Assembly: GCA_021613375.1 (NCBI GenBank)
Contig: CM038705.1
Coordinates: forward strand, 5,984,864-6,048,863
Direction: 5' to 3'
DNA length: 64,000 bases
Source: Megaleporinus macrocephalus
Lineage: Eukaryota > Chordata > Actinopteri > Characiformes > Anostomidae
Shown one piece after another: positions 59,694 to 61,162 of the stretch (position 1 is the stretch's first letter; each line of letters begins with the position of its first letter). The translations under genes and the position numbers were made by a program. Below the pieces are notes generated by a model. It was given only the letters and a program-made list of their open reading frames with translations, was not told where the DNA came from and ran no database searches.

Positions 59694-61162
59694 GTATTAA
59701 TAAGAAACAGATATTAATATCACACTAACATCTACATCAATAACCACTGATGGGAAAGTGCGCTGCTGAATCTTCAGATCAAACCCGTCACAGCGTGTTG
59801 AACCTGAACTTACTGGCTGTTGCTGCTTCACAGACGAAGGTTATGAGCTGCTCCTCGATCTTCTTCACGGCGTCCAGATCATCCACGAAGAACACGTGTC
59901 TCTCGCTGGGCTTACTAGCGATGTTCACCAGCTCACCGTAATCAGCGTCAGCAAAACCAATAGCAAAGATGATGTACCCTAAAAAAATATTCCATCAGAA
60001 CATTAATACACTGAACTGCTATTGGCTGAATGGGTGGAGCTAAACTGCTGTAGACTAGATGGGTGGAGCTAAACTGCTGTAGGCTGAATGGGTGGGGCTA
60101 AACTGCTGTAGGCTGAATGGGTGGGGCTAAACTGCTGTAGGCTGAATGGGTGGAGCTAAACTGCTGTAGGCTGAATGGGTGGAGCTAAACTGCTGTAGGC
60201 TAAATGGGTGGAACTAAACTGCTATAGGCTGTATGGGTGGAGCTAAACTGCTATAGGCTGAATGGGTGGAGCTAAACTGCTGTAGGCTAAATGGGTGGAA
60301 CTAAACTGCTACAGGCTGAATGGGTGGGGCTAAACTGCTGTAGGCTGAATGGGTGGAGCTAAACTGCTGTAGGCTGAATGGGTGGAGCTAAACTGCTGTA
60401 GGCTAAATGGGTGGAACTAAACTGCTATAGGCTGTATGGGTGGAGCTAAACTGATGTAGACTGAATGGGTGGAACTAAACTGATGTAGGCTGAATGGATG
60501 TGGTTAAACTGCTGTAGGCTGAATGGGTGGAGCTAAACTGCTGTAGGCTAAATGGGTGGAGCTAAACTGCTGTAGGCTGAATGGGTGGAGCTAAACTGCT
60601 ATAGGCTGAATGGGTGGAGCTAAACTGCTGTAGACTAGATGGGTGGAGCTAAACTGCTGTAGGCTGAATGGGTGGAGCTAAACTGCTGTAGACTAGATGG
60701 GTGGAGCTAAACTGCTGTAGACTAAATGGGTGGAGCTAAACTGCTATAGGATGAATGGGTGGAGCTAAACTGCTGTAGACTAGATGGGTGGAGCTAAACT
60801 GCTGTAGGCTGAATGGGTGGAGCTAAACTGCTGTAGACTAAATGGGTAGAGCTAAACTGCTATAGGCTGAATGGGTGGAGCTAAACTGCTGTAGACTAGA
60901 TGGGTGGAGCTAAACTGCTGTAGGCTGAATGGGTGGAGCTAAACTGCTGTAGGCTGAATGGATCTCCTTAACCTACTTAGAAGAAGAATACTGATGGTGT
61001 TGATGTTGACTCACTCACCCTCCAACTGCATCTCCTTGGAGATCTTGTTGACGTCGTCCTGCGAGCGTCCATCCGTCAGCACCACCAGAACTCGGGGGAT
61101 CCCCCTCCTCATGCCGGCCTCCGCGGTGAAGATGCTGTCCTTCACGTGTTTAATGGCTCGAC
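74..61162 (-). CDS. col14a1: Collagen type XIV alpha-1 chain gene, internal part (17 exons, partial at both ends)
   Basis: Seventeen minus-strand exons join in frame (1,551 nt, 517 codons) with GT-AG introns and consistent phases. The order is vWA (second half), TSPN/laminin-G-like domain, Cys-rich linker, COL2 triple helix, start of NC2. This is the architecture of a FACIT collagen. Family knowledge: collagen XIV is a secreted homotrimer that coats fibril surfaces and regulates fibril spacing and growth. Diagnostic strings include [50 protein letters not shown] and RQVCEQLIQ. The fibronectin-III repeats and first vWA domain should lie beyond 64000; COL1 and NC1 lie before base 1. Introns range from about 90 bp to 13.8 kb and are swollen by tandem repeats and transposons. 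No frameshift or stop was found in any exon. Assignment to the a or b paralogue is not possible here. Confidence 0.95.
141..636. other. Intron, no other feature seen
   Basis: This short intron separates the last COL2 exon from the NC2 exon. It contains a (GA)n run near 465-486. I see no exon or transposon in it. Confidence 0.6.
637..672 (-). CDS. col14a1: col14a1 exon: COL2 end, 36-bp exon
   Basis: The exon reads [12 protein letters not shown] between GTTTCAG and CGG|GTGAGT, joining in phase 0 to GD in the next exon. It is the last exon of the COL2 helix. It is separated from the previous exon by a 9.25-kb intron whose last 1.5 kb before the acceptor is a 45-bp minisatellite that is pyrimidine-rich on the sense strand. 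Confidence 0.9.
757..2305. repeat. 45-bp minisatellite, about 34 copies, purine-rich on the plus strand
   Basis: Units carry GAGGAGGAGTCTTTCAGAAG followed by TAAAGAGGGGGAGGGGTCAC. The period is 45 bp with point variants and some longer two-unit patterns. The length is a multiple of three, so plus-strand frames up to 266 codons stay open ([10 protein letters not shown] repeats), but these are not genes. The unit resembles bases 43626-43670 inside a Tc1-like element (see findings). On the col14a1 sense strand the array is CU-rich and lies about 85 bp upstream of the 36-bp exon acceptor. Confidence 0.93.
2306..3025. repeat. Tandem array, units of about 117-127 bp, 6 copies
   Basis: Each unit contains AACGTGGTACATATTCTCTA, CTGAATCTGAGCTGCAA and AGAACCACCATCTTTGCTAA. 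Units alternate between about 127 and 117 bp through gain or loss of a short AAAAGTAAG-type segment. Diverged relatives continue at 4160-5560. The core GGTTCTATATAGAACC-like palindrome is common in teleost MITE-type repeats. Confidence 0.88.
3055..3320 (+). pseudogene. Tc1/mariner-like transposase fragment
   Basis: The plus-strand sequence matches, with frameshifts and a deletion, the middle of a Tc1-like transposase: recognisable pieces are (N)HPPCYQQF, an altered LMVWG-type stretch around 3160-3200, and [11 protein letters not shown] near 3250. It is non-coding now. Bases 43440-43970 carry the 5' part of what looks like the same family. Confidence 0.6.
3321..4159. other. Intron sequence without recognised feature
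   Basis: The part at 3540-3850 is GC- and CpG-richer than its surroundings. No exon or family could be assigned to it. Short open frames on the minus strand here have no recognisable domain. Confidence 0.4.
4160..5560. repeat. Diverged tandem/dispersed repeat related to 2306-3025
   Basis: About ten degraded units contain AGAACCACCATCTTTGCTAA, CTAGAACCAAAACTGAATCT and ATTGGGTTCTTTGCATCC-type segments. They look like an older, decayed extension of the neighbouring array. Confidence 0.75.
5540..5805. repeat. Direct duplication, copy 1 (partner at 7550-7810)
   Basis: About 260 bp, including GCTTTAATCTTGGACGTATG and TGATCCAACCTCTGGCTGAA, recurs with few differences 2.0 kb downstream. Sequence from 5806 to about 6245 shows no feature I can name. 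Confidence 0.85.
6248..7290. repeat. 57-bp minisatellite, about 18 copies (array 1)
   Basis: Units carry CATGCTAATTGGTGGGATAT, AAGCTTCCATCGATTCTTAG and CTTGACATGGTTAGCAG. Neighbouring units alternate between two variants (SCATCGATTCTTAG-type and CACTGCATGCTAG-type), giving a 114-bp higher-order pattern. The same family forms a second array at 8765-9880. Confidence 0.92.
7290..7970. repeat. Duplicated block between the two 57-bp arrays
   Basis: A segment beginning TGAATGCAATTAAATCCTCA occurs at about 7316-7470 and again at 7820-7965. Between them, 7550-7810 is the second copy of the 5540-5805 sequence. The arrangement implies a local segmental duplication. It is followed at 7970-8440 by CpG-richer intron sequence with no recognised feature. 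Confidence 0.8.
8450..8590 (-). repeat. Dispersed repeat copy (reverse orientation)
   Basis: It contains the reverse complement of CCAATAGAAATGCTC..., GGTTCCATTGACTT and CTCTCCTGTAAAGTT blocks. Further copies are at 23205-23370, 41815-41935 and, partly, 38405-38530 and 63790-63850. The family is unassigned; it is probably a non-autonomous element. Confidence 0.7.
8765..9880. repeat. 57-bp minisatellite, about 19 copies (array 2)
   Basis: Same unit as 6248-7290. It includes a near-exact repeat of a block of several hundred bases (for example 9240-9420 versus 9530-9710), so multi-unit segments have been copied as a whole. It ends 45 bp from the 72-bp collagen exon. Confidence 0.92.
9925..9996 (-). 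CDS. col14a1: col14a1 exon: COL2 Gly-X-Y, 72 bp
   Basis: The exon holds eight triplets, [18 protein letters not shown] then GDQGPP, between ACTGTAG and CCT|GTGAGT. The length of 24 residues equals the spacing expected between the GPPGP(M/I) and GAKGERGER segments of collagen XIV. Confidence 0.92.
10087..10140 (-). CDS. col14a1: col14a1 exon: COL2 Gly-X-Y, 54 bp
   Basis: The exon reads [18 protein letters not shown] between TCTCTGCAG and ATG|GTAAGT. GLPGKDG follows directly on GSPGQR from the previous exon, as expected. The intron to the next exon is only 90 bp (9997-10086), the shortest seen here. Confidence 0.93.
10190..12115. repeat. 34-bp minisatellite, about 55 copies
   Basis: Units have the form CAAAGTCTGGGTCTTGACTC followed by GGACCCAACTACTC. 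Variants (TTGCTCTTGACTCAGACCC, CCTGGTCTTGACTCTGACTT) recur in a fixed order, giving higher-order repeats of several units. Being 34 bp, it has no long open frame. It fills most of the intron upstream of the exon at 10087. Confidence 0.93.
12116..13084. other. Intron sequence without recognised feature
   Basis: This is single-copy-looking DNA with short chance reading frames on both strands. No exon, RNA gene or transposon was recognised. Confidence 0.4.
13085..14765. repeat. ~60-bp minisatellite, about 27 copies
   Basis: The unit contains ACCTACATTTAGAGTTATAC, ATTCAACCTAATGAGAAACT and GTACTCAGTTTATATCACAA. Units vary by 1-5 bp, mainly in the TATAT(C)A part. AT-rich. Sequence 14766-15360 beyond it is unique intron. 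Confidence 0.93.
15361..15414 (-). CDS. col14a1: col14a1 exon: COL2 Gly-X-Y, 54 bp
   Basis: The exon reads [18 protein letters not shown] between CTCTCTCAG and AGG|GTAAGA. The GRDGSPGQR end matches the collagen XIV COL2 sequence. It sits between the 60-bp array (13.1-14.8 kb) and a (TA)n tract. Confidence 0.93.
15677..15728. repeat. (TA)n microsatellite
   Basis: About 26 uninterrupted TA dinucleotides in the intron upstream of the exon at 15361. Confidence 0.97.
15850..16950. repeat. ~72-bp minisatellite, degenerate (array 1)
   Basis: The unit contains TAGCACTAGCTAACGCTAAC, AGCTGAGGTAATATATTAAC and GATGTAATGTTCTAGAAAGT. Copies here differ markedly from each other, suggesting age. A more homogeneous array of the same family is at 18250-19115. 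Confidence 0.9.
16951..18249. other. Intron sequence with a (TA)n tract
   Basis: This spacer between two arrays of the same minisatellite family carries a (TA)n tract at about 17668-17740. A 102-codon plus-strand frame at 17088-17396 has no recognisable domain and I treat it as chance. Confidence 0.5.
18250..19115. repeat. ~72-bp minisatellite, about 12 copies (array 2)
   Basis: Same unit as 15850-16950. The central copies (18395-18790) are nearly identical, so this part was amplified recently; the edges are more diverged. Confidence 0.92.
19180..19440. mobile_element. MITE-like element of the GGTTCTATATAGAACC type
   Basis: It contains AATAGTTCTATCTAGCACCA near the left and ACTAAAGAACCCTCAAAGAA near the right, with inverted GGTTCT/AGAACC motifs. 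It resembles the repeat core at 4160-5560. The boundaries are approximate. Confidence 0.5.
19538..19591 (-). CDS. col14a1: col14a1 exon: COL2 Gly-X-Y, 54 bp
   Basis: The exon reads [18 protein letters not shown] between CTCCTCAG and CAG|GTAAGC. It is six perfect triplets, rich in the charged EKGEKGD pattern seen in this part of COL2. Confidence 0.93.
19690..21655. mobile_element. Non-autonomous DNA element whose interior has expanded into a 36-bp minisatellite
   Basis: The left flank (AGAGGTGTCAAGTAACAAAG at about 19701, then TTTATACTTTACTGGAGTAA) and right flank (TACTTTTACTTTTATACTTT, TACTTCTACCTGAGTAGAAG) resemble a widespread teleost element of AAGTAC/GTACTT-rich sequence. Between them is the array at 19815-21130. 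The terminal inverted repeat on the right is incomplete. Confidence 0.6.
19815..21130. repeat. 36-bp minisatellite, about 36 copies
   Basis: The unit is CTCCTTACATTTACACTCCA followed by TTATCAGTACTTTCTA. Point variants are few (C/T at TTA(T/C)CAG, C/G in ACACTCC/AGACTCC). The period is exactly 12 codons, so a 496-codon plus-strand frame is open ([12 protein letters not shown] repeats). That frame has no start context or domain and is not a gene. Confidence 0.95.
21950..22045 (-). CDS. col14a1: col14a1 exon: COL2 Gly-X-Y with a short interruption
   Basis: The 96-bp exon lies between TTTGCAG and CCG|GTACAG. It reads [18 protein letters not shown] then [14 protein letters not shown]. After the triplet GLS, two extra residues (IQ) interrupt the Gly-X-Y pattern before GPP. 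The same imperfection, PSGLSIQG, is a family feature of collagen XIV COL2. The open frame runs past the donor into the intron for a further 83 codons by chance. Confidence 0.93.
22382..22564. mobile_element. Short hAT-like MITE
   Basis: It begins TAGGGGTGGGCGATATTG and ends GATATGGCCCACCCCTA, an imperfect inverted repeat. The interior is rich in CGATA/TATCG. The termini resemble those of the larger element at 36623-37550. The target duplication is not convincing. Confidence 0.6.
22690..22775. repeat. (TA)n microsatellite
   Basis: About 43 TA dinucleotides. A second tract lies at 22957-23020. Confidence 0.97.
22957..23020. repeat. (TA)n microsatellite
   Basis: About 32 TA dinucleotides. Confidence 0.97.
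23205..23370 (+). repeat. Dispersed repeat copy (see 8450-8590)
   Basis: Contains GGACCAATAGAAATACTCCA, GGTTCCATTGATTTACATTG and CCTCTCCTGTAAAGTTGC, in the opposite orientation to the copy at 8450. Confidence 0.7.
23543..24872 (-). mobile_element. Tc1/mariner-like element, degenerate, with a nested MITE
   Basis: The ends are TACACGGCCTGGCCAAGAAA on the left and the inverted TTTTCGTCCAGGCCGTGTA on the right. On the minus strand, pieces of a Tc1-like transposase are visible: [18 protein letters not shown] near 23960-24030 and [20 protein letters not shown] near 23790-23850. Stops and frameshifts make it inactive. A piggyBac-type MITE is inserted at 24213-24717. Confidence 0.75.
24213..24717. 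mobile_element. PiggyBac-type MITE with TTAA target duplication
   Basis: It begins TTAA-CCCTTTGATGCACAA and ends TTGTGCATCAAAGGG-TTAA. The 15-bp inverted repeats are perfect and are flanked by TTAA on both sides. CCC/GGG termini at TTAA sites are the mark of piggyBac-family transposition. No coding capacity remains in about 500 bp. Confidence 0.88.
24880..25325. other. Unique intron sequence, candidate conserved non-coding element
   Basis: Repeat-free, with homeodomain-type ATTA cores and segments such as GCATGCGGTCTCTGATTAGA and GTGCAATTAATTCAAAATAA, next to a collagen exon. The composition resembles vertebrate conserved non-coding DNA, but conservation cannot be tested here. Confidence 0.3.
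25326..25379 (-). CDS. col14a1: col14a1 exon: COL2 Gly-X-Y, 54 bp
   Basis: The 54-bp exon encodes six triplets, [18 protein letters not shown], between TTTTTACAG and GTG|GTAAAG. A 54-bp exon starting at a Gly codon is the classic collagen unit. It contains an RGD tripeptide (SRGDRG); whether it is exposed to integrins in a folded triple helix is unknown. Confidence 0.93.
25495..27232. repeat. Degenerate CAGTAG-based array with ~72-bp higher-order units
   Basis: The left part (25495-25950) is an irregular repeat of AGTAGATCAG/AGTTCAGTAG. To the right it becomes a regular unit of about 72 bp carrying GTAGATCAGCAGACCAGTAA and ATCAATAGTTCAGTAGTTTG. The right end is the most homogeneous, as if amplification is progressing that way. 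Confidence 0.92.
27233..27904. other. Unique intron sequence
   Basis: No repeat or exon seen. A 95-codon plus-strand frame at 27341-27628 has no recognisable domain. Confidence 0.4.
27905..29800. repeat. 30-bp (15+15) minisatellite, about 63 copies
   Basis: Units are GTTACAGTCAGTGGT plus GTTGCAGTTAGTAGA, i.e. two diverged 15-bp halves. Copies are diverged on the left and nearly identical on the right (28730-29780). Frames are open on both strands up to 281 codons ([21 protein letters not shown]); these are by-products. Confidence 0.95.
29801..31090. other. Unique intron sequence; includes a SINE/LINE-tail fragment
   Basis: Bases 30010-30540 are repeat-free, CpG-containing and a candidate conserved non-coding block. 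Bases 30725-30820 (CCATCCATTATCTTCCGCTT, ATCATCGGGCGAAGGCAGGG, TCGCCAGTCCATCGCA) match a very common fish repeat that is also present at 47205-47345. Confidence 0.5.
31095..32560. repeat. ~32-bp GATT-rich tandem array, decaying to the right
   Basis: The unit is TTTTGATTCACAGTGATTCT followed by GATTTTTACTGA, regular at 31095-31800. It then degrades into looser GTGATT/GATTTT repeats to about 32560. Confidence 0.9.
32754..32840 (-). CDS. col14a1: col14a1 exon: Cys-rich linker and start of COL2 triple helix
   Basis: The 87-bp exon lies between TCTATCCAG and CCA|GTAAGA. It reads [20 protein letters not shown] and then three Gly-X-Y triplets (GPPGPSGPP). The DCPxLPHxCxC cluster corresponds to the linker between TSPN and the COL2 domain in collagen XIV. 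The flanking introns hold a degenerate GATT-type array (downstream) and a GAGT-type array (upstream). Confidence 0.93.
32841..33665. other. Unique intron sequence
   Basis: No exon or repeat family recognised between the linker exon and the tetranucleotide array. Confidence 0.45.
33670..35355. repeat. GAGT-type tetranucleotide array with ~505-bp higher-order copies
   Basis: The basic motif is GAGT with GTCA and GAAT variants. A distinctive string, GTGATAGCGTGAGTGAGAGT, occurs near 34290 and again near 34796, with matching surroundings (GGGAATATGTGAGTGAG before it). A segment of about 505 bp has therefore been duplicated within the array. Confidence 0.92.
35429..35506 (-). CDS. col14a1: col14a1 exon: end of TSPN domain
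   Basis: The 78-bp, phase 0-0 exon lies between TGTCCACAG and CTG|GTGAGA. It reads [14 protein letters not shown] then [19 protein letters not shown] is the last strand and contains the second disulfide Cys of the domain. The CCELPG motif begins the Cys-rich linker. I rejected the acceptor 12 bases further in, because it would drop the conserved FQLQ. Confidence 0.94.
35567..35642. repeat. (TA)n microsatellite
   Basis: About 38 TA dinucleotides, 60 bp upstream (in transcript order) of the acceptor of the exon at 35429. Confidence 0.97.
35655..36290. repeat. ~21-bp degenerate minisatellite, about 30 copies
   Basis: The unit is approximately TATTCAGTATCCACTATGAA plus T, with many substitutions and indels. 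Confidence 0.85.
36623..37550. mobile_element. hAT-type non-autonomous element with perfect 8-bp target duplication
   Basis: The left end is CAGGGCTGGGCGATATGG; the right end TATCACCCAGTCCTA is its imperfect inverse. The same 8 bases, ACAACACT, flank the element at 36615-36622 and 37551-37558. Eight-base duplications are the signature of hAT insertion. The interior has two (TA)n tracts (36819-36865, 36884-36955) and no transposase. Confidence 0.88.
37559..38894. other. Intron with a short direct duplication and (TA)n
   Basis: CCATCTCATCTGTTTCCTGA and what follows occurs at about 38240-38370 and again at 38540-38650. Between them CTCTCCTGT(A/G)AAGTTTT is also doubled, each copy followed by (TA)n. 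The rest looks unique and shows no exon. Confidence 0.6.
38895..39053 (-). CDS. col14a1: col14a1 exon: TSPN domain, fourth part
   Basis: The 159-bp, phase 0-0 exon lies between TATTTCAG and CCG|GTAAGG. It reads [53 protein letters not shown]. It carries one of the conserved TSPN cysteines (VVIDCK) and the G-x-E-V-L-G-(K/R)-M-V-R-S-R-G motif typical of FACIT collagens. Confidence 0.95.
39230..41800. repeat. ~165-bp satellite-like tandem array, about 15 copies
   Basis: The unit contains TTGTGTGCAGCTGCAGTTAG, AGCTAACATAGCTATTAGCA and CGCCACAGTACTGATCTGTA. Units differ by indels, and some multi-unit blocks (about 40130-40440 and 41160-41480) are near-copies of each other. It starts about 175 bp upstream of the TSPN exon acceptor. 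Confidence 0.93.
41815..41935 (+). repeat. Dispersed repeat copy (see 8450-8590)
   Basis: Contains TTCTGGTTCCATTGACTTGC and GTCCTCTCCTGTAAAGTTGT, joined directly to the end of the 165-bp array. Confidence 0.7.
41936..42985. other. Unique intron sequence
   Basis: CpG- and GC-richer at 42080-42560. No domain is recognised in the short frames here. Possible regulatory sequence, unproven. Confidence 0.35.
42990..43420. repeat. Degenerate GGGCCCC-rich repeat
   Basis: Imperfect recurrences of AGGGCCCTCTAA and GGGCCCCTGG-type strings, typical of an old dispersed fish repeat. The family is not assigned. Confidence 0.45.
43440..43970 (+). pseudogene. Tc1/mariner-like element, 5' part with transposase N-terminal remnant
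   Basis: The plus strand reads GAGGCGGAGTCTCTCAGAAG, then a broken N-terminal transposase ([14 protein letters not shown] helix-turn-helix region near 43685, then CMLVIFGPL near 43830 and a T-Q-F-N-P end near 43950). Frameshifts are present and the C-terminal catalytic part is absent. Its leader is the likely source of the 45-bp minisatellite at 757-2305. Confidence 0.6.
43968..44140. repeat. 37-bp tandem repeat, about 4.5 copies
   Basis: The unit is ACCTGTACACAGGTAGGTGA followed by AGGTAGTGTTACAGTTT. It begins exactly where the Tc1-like fragment ends. Sequence from 44141 to 44673 is not assigned. Confidence 0.9.
44674..45186 (+). mobile_element. MITE, full-length copy with TACTGTG/CACTGTA ends
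   Basis: It starts TACTGTGAAAAAGTCTAAGG and ends CTGCACAACACTGTA. Terminal inverted repeats are short and there is a TA at each end. The interior includes TCTCCTGGACGCCCCAGACA. It is the same family as 22145-22935, and is inverted relative to 48156-48625. Confidence 0.75.
45187..45985 (+). pseudogene. L1-type LINE reverse transcriptase fragment, split by a MITE
   Basis: The plus strand has [20 protein letters not shown] near 45220-45290, then [12 protein letters not shown] near 45345-45380 (the YADD catalytic motif altered to HADE) and [12 protein letters not shown] near 45485-45525. After an inserted MITE (45534-45757) it resumes as [18 protein letters not shown] near 45765-45820 and [14 protein letters not shown] sequence near 45925. 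It is frameshifted and incomplete. Confidence 0.8.
45534..45757. mobile_element. MITE inserted in the L1 relic
   Basis: It shares GCAGCAGCAGATGAGCTACT and CATCTACAAGGTGGACCAGC with 46200-46385. It continues as GAATGATCCACCATCCAAAG and ends near TTGAAGAACAG. The family is abundant in teleosts. The insertion splits the L1 reading frame between KWSLPQD and NFDPRL. Confidence 0.75.
45986..46390. mobile_element. Second MITE copy of the same family, largely palindromic
   Basis: Left part GGACCACCACAGAGTAGGTA and TCAGACACAGCAGTGCTGCT; right part GCAGCAGCAGATGAGCTACT to GAAGAACAGGG. Large inverted segments would fold into a long hairpin. It abuts the end of the L1 fragment. Confidence 0.7.
46451..47203 (+). 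mobile_element. Tc1/mariner element, internally deleted, both terminal inverted repeats present
   Basis: It starts TACAGTGCCTTGCAAG and ends CTTTTGCAAGGCACTGTA, flanked by TA. Just after the first 17 bases the sequence jumps into the middle of the transposase, so the DNA-binding half is lost. A 207-codon frame (46525-47148) keeps [20 protein letters not shown] and [15 protein letters not shown], the second and third acidic blocks of the DDE catalytic domain. It cannot encode an active transposase. Confidence 0.88.
47205..47345. mobile_element. Dispersed repeat with (ATCC)n end
   Basis: (ATCC)n followed by GTCATCGGGCG-like, GCGGGGTACACCATGGACAG and TCGCCAGTCCAACGCATGGC, a very common teleost repeat; second piece at 30725-30820. 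The class (LINE or SINE tail) is not certain. Confidence 0.65.
47346..48155. other. Intron sequence without recognised gene
   Basis: Contains a short GGTTCTAT...AGAACC fragment at about 47405-47462. Overlapping frames at 47767-48167 have no recognisable domain. Confidence 0.4.
48156..48625 (-). mobile_element. MITE, inverted copy of 44674-45186
   Basis: The reverse complement matches the copy at 44674-45186 over most of its length (e.g. GCTTAGGTGCCTCAGACTTT at the right end, TGTTTGGGGCGTCCAGGAGA inside). The two copies are 3 kb apart in opposite orientation within one intron. Confidence 0.75.
48626..50284. other. Intron sequence with a small tandem repeat
   Basis: Mostly unassigned. At about 50112-50190 the 16-bp string CAGTCAGAGACTGCCT is repeated about five times. 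Frames at 48727-49160 have no recognised domain. Confidence 0.45.
50285..50500 (+). mobile_element. LINE/SINE-type 3' tail
   Basis: It contains CCTCCCAAGGTTTCTTCCTC, GTAAAGCTGCTTTGAGACAA and CGCTACACAAATAAA, ending in a short (ACTTG)n-type tail. This 3' end, with the GCGCTATACAAATAAA-like hairpin, is shared by L2-clade LINEs and the SINEs that use them. Confidence 0.7.
50735..51075 (+). mobile_element. LINE-type (L2/CR1-like) 3' end fragment
   Basis: It has AAGCACTCTGAGCTGCCACT and CTCCATAAATAAAGATAATT at the end, preceded by CT-rich sequence with repeated TCAG/AACCTGGAG. Short diverged tail of a retroelement. Confidence 0.55.
51369..51416. repeat. (CA)n microsatellite
   Basis: About 24 CA dinucleotides. 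Confidence 0.97.
51646..51736 (+). repeat. Single copy of the 104-bp module, joined to the 15-bp array
   Basis: CACAGTCATTCTGACAGACT to TTGTTTTATATTTAAAAAGA is nearly identical to the unit of the array at 54800-55530. Its right edge is the left edge of the 15-bp minisatellite. Confidence 0.9.
51736..52832. repeat. 15-bp minisatellite, about 73 copies
   Basis: The unit is GATATGGTCAGGAGG with few variants (GATTTGGTCTGGAGG, GATATGGTCAAGAGG). It is exactly five codons and is open in four of the six frames (PDHIP; LLTIS; WSGGI; MVRRD). It lies only 31 bp from the 5' splice site of the exon at 52864. Confidence 0.96.
52864..52973 (-). CDS. col14a1: col14a1 exon: TSPN domain, third part
   Basis: The 110-bp exon begins after GATGTCCAG and ends in phase 0 at CACAAG|GTCAGT. 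It reads (N)[36 protein letters not shown]. The strand FFNYD, the TVTFEGPE turn and FYGSFHK match the collagen XIV TSPN. The reading frame continues open past the donor through a 15-bp tandem array (see findings). The following intron, 39054-52863, is the largest in the window at 13.8 kb. Confidence 0.95.
53404..53546 (-). CDS. col14a1: col14a1 exon: TSPN domain, second part
   Basis: The 143-bp exon begins after GTTTGTAG and ends at GGACA|GTGAGT. It reads (R)[47 protein letters not shown]. These are laminin-G-like beta strands. The DYTISxLFRILP and FALWEILN motifs are the most conserved part of the FACIT TSPN domain. Its phases (2 in, 1 out) agree with both neighbours. Confidence 0.96.
53547..54795. 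other. Intron; includes a GC-rich block, candidate conserved non-coding element
   Basis: Bases 54060-54560 are repeat-free, CpG-containing and include GCCCGTCATTAGCCGAGCTG and GGAGCTTAATCTAAATATTA. This differs from the AT-rich arrays around it. No exon was found. Conservation is untested. Confidence 0.35.
54800..55530. repeat. 104-bp tandem array, about 7 copies
   Basis: The unit contains GAGTCTATAATGTTTATATG, ATCTACACAGTCATTCTGAC and AACTTCTATTGTTTTATATT. Units are about 98% alike, so amplification was recent. It ends next to the start of the 27-bp array. Confidence 0.95.
55540..56535 (-). repeat. 27-bp minisatellite built from an exon-intron junction, about 36 copies
   Basis: On the sense (minus) strand each unit is CAGCCCACCAG|GTACATC followed by TCTCTCTCA. 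This is the last 11 coding bases of the TSPN exon at 56522-56660, its 5' splice site and the next intron bases. Units near the exon are almost identical; those at 55540-55800 are more varied. Several units are 25-26 bp, which breaks the frame of longer read-through. The array overlaps the exon end by design. Confidence 0.95.
56522..56660 (-). CDS. col14a1: col14a1 exon: start of TSPN domain; its 3' end seeds the adjacent minisatellite
   Basis: The 139-bp exon follows GTGCTGCAG and reads [47 protein letters not shown]. It ends two bases into the Arg codon at CCCACCAG|GTACAT. This is the N-terminal part of the thrombospondin-N-terminal/laminin-G-like domain. The last coding bases and first intron bases are repeated about 36 times immediately downstream (55540-56521), so many copies of this donor lie in tandem. 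I chose the first donor because it joins in phase to the next exon and gives the family sequence SQPTR-x-LHPEGL without insertion. Confidence 0.95.
56661..57345. other. Intron; contains an isolated Tc1/mariner-type terminus
   Basis: Bases 57118-57155 include GTGCCCAAACTTTTGACTGA followed by TAGTGTATA, matching the terminal repeat of a common Tc1/mariner family. A second, similar terminus is at about 63110-63150. No transposase is attached to either. Confidence 0.5.
57350..58500 (-). mobile_element. Tc1/mariner-like element with broken transposase
   Basis: The left end TACACCATATTGCCAAAAGT is a terminal repeat; the right end is truncated near GATTTGGATG. On the minus strand, [18 protein letters not shown] and [13 protein letters not shown] (57640-57830) are in one frame and [18 protein letters not shown] with [10 protein letters not shown] (57420-57600) in another. 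A frameshift therefore separates the catalytic blocks. Upstream fragments (MDEFGGFQ near 57880) are also present. Confidence 0.8.
58968..59006 (-). CDS. col14a1: col14a1 exon: 39-bp linker between vWA and TSPN
   Basis: This small exon is bounded by TCTCCAG and G|GTGAGG. With one base from the previous exon it reads [14 protein letters not shown] and passes one G to the next exon. It contributes the second Cys of the vWA C-terminal pair and leads directly into the FRMMEMF start of the TSPN domain. Its size and phase (1-1) fit the gap exactly; without it the frame does not join. Confidence 0.9.
59040..59740. repeat. AT-rich ~75-bp degenerate array with (TA)n
   Basis: Units contain ATATCAATAATGTATTAATA, AGAAACAGATATCAATATCA and CAATAACAAATAATATATCA, with many indels. 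A (TA)n block with two interruptions lies at 59613-59690. Confidence 0.85.
59814..59978 (-). CDS. col14a1: col14a1 exon: vWA domain, C-terminal part
   Basis: The 165-bp exon is preceded by ATTTTTTAG and followed by CCA|GTAAGT. Its phases (1 in, 1 out) match the neighbours. It reads [55 protein letters not shown]. The IFAIG strand, the [13 protein letters not shown] segment and the closing Cys (ITFVCE) are typical of the end of a collagen-XIV vWA fold. The intron before it in transcript order (59979-61018) is almost entirely minisatellite. Confidence 0.95.
60005..60960. repeat. 29-bp minisatellite, about 33 copies
   Basis: The unit is GAATGGGTGGAGCTAAACTG followed by CTGTAGGCT. It fills over 90% of the 1,040-bp intron between two vWA exons, ending about 58 bp from the donor and about 27 bp from the acceptor. 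Confidence 0.96.
61019..61162 (-). CDS. col14a1: col14a1 exon: vWA domain, central part
   Basis: The 144-bp exon starts in phase (last two bases of a Gly codon) after TTTCAG and ends one base into a codon at GG|GTGAGT. It encodes [17 protein letters not shown], then [20 protein letters not shown] and [11 protein letters not shown]. The [11 protein letters not shown] segment is the core beta strand plus the Asp of the vWA metal-ion site (MIDAS). The DxSxS part of that site must be in an upstream exon outside the window. The string [13 protein letters not shown] is characteristic of the last vWA domain of collagen XIV. Confidence 0.95.

Noticed and set aside
61019..61162. Assignment to another vWA-containing FACIT (COL12A1, COL20A1, COL21A1, COL22A1)
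   Set aside because: [33 protein letters not shown] and the spacing of linker and COL2 exons fit collagen XIV; the others differ at these places as far as I recall their sequences.
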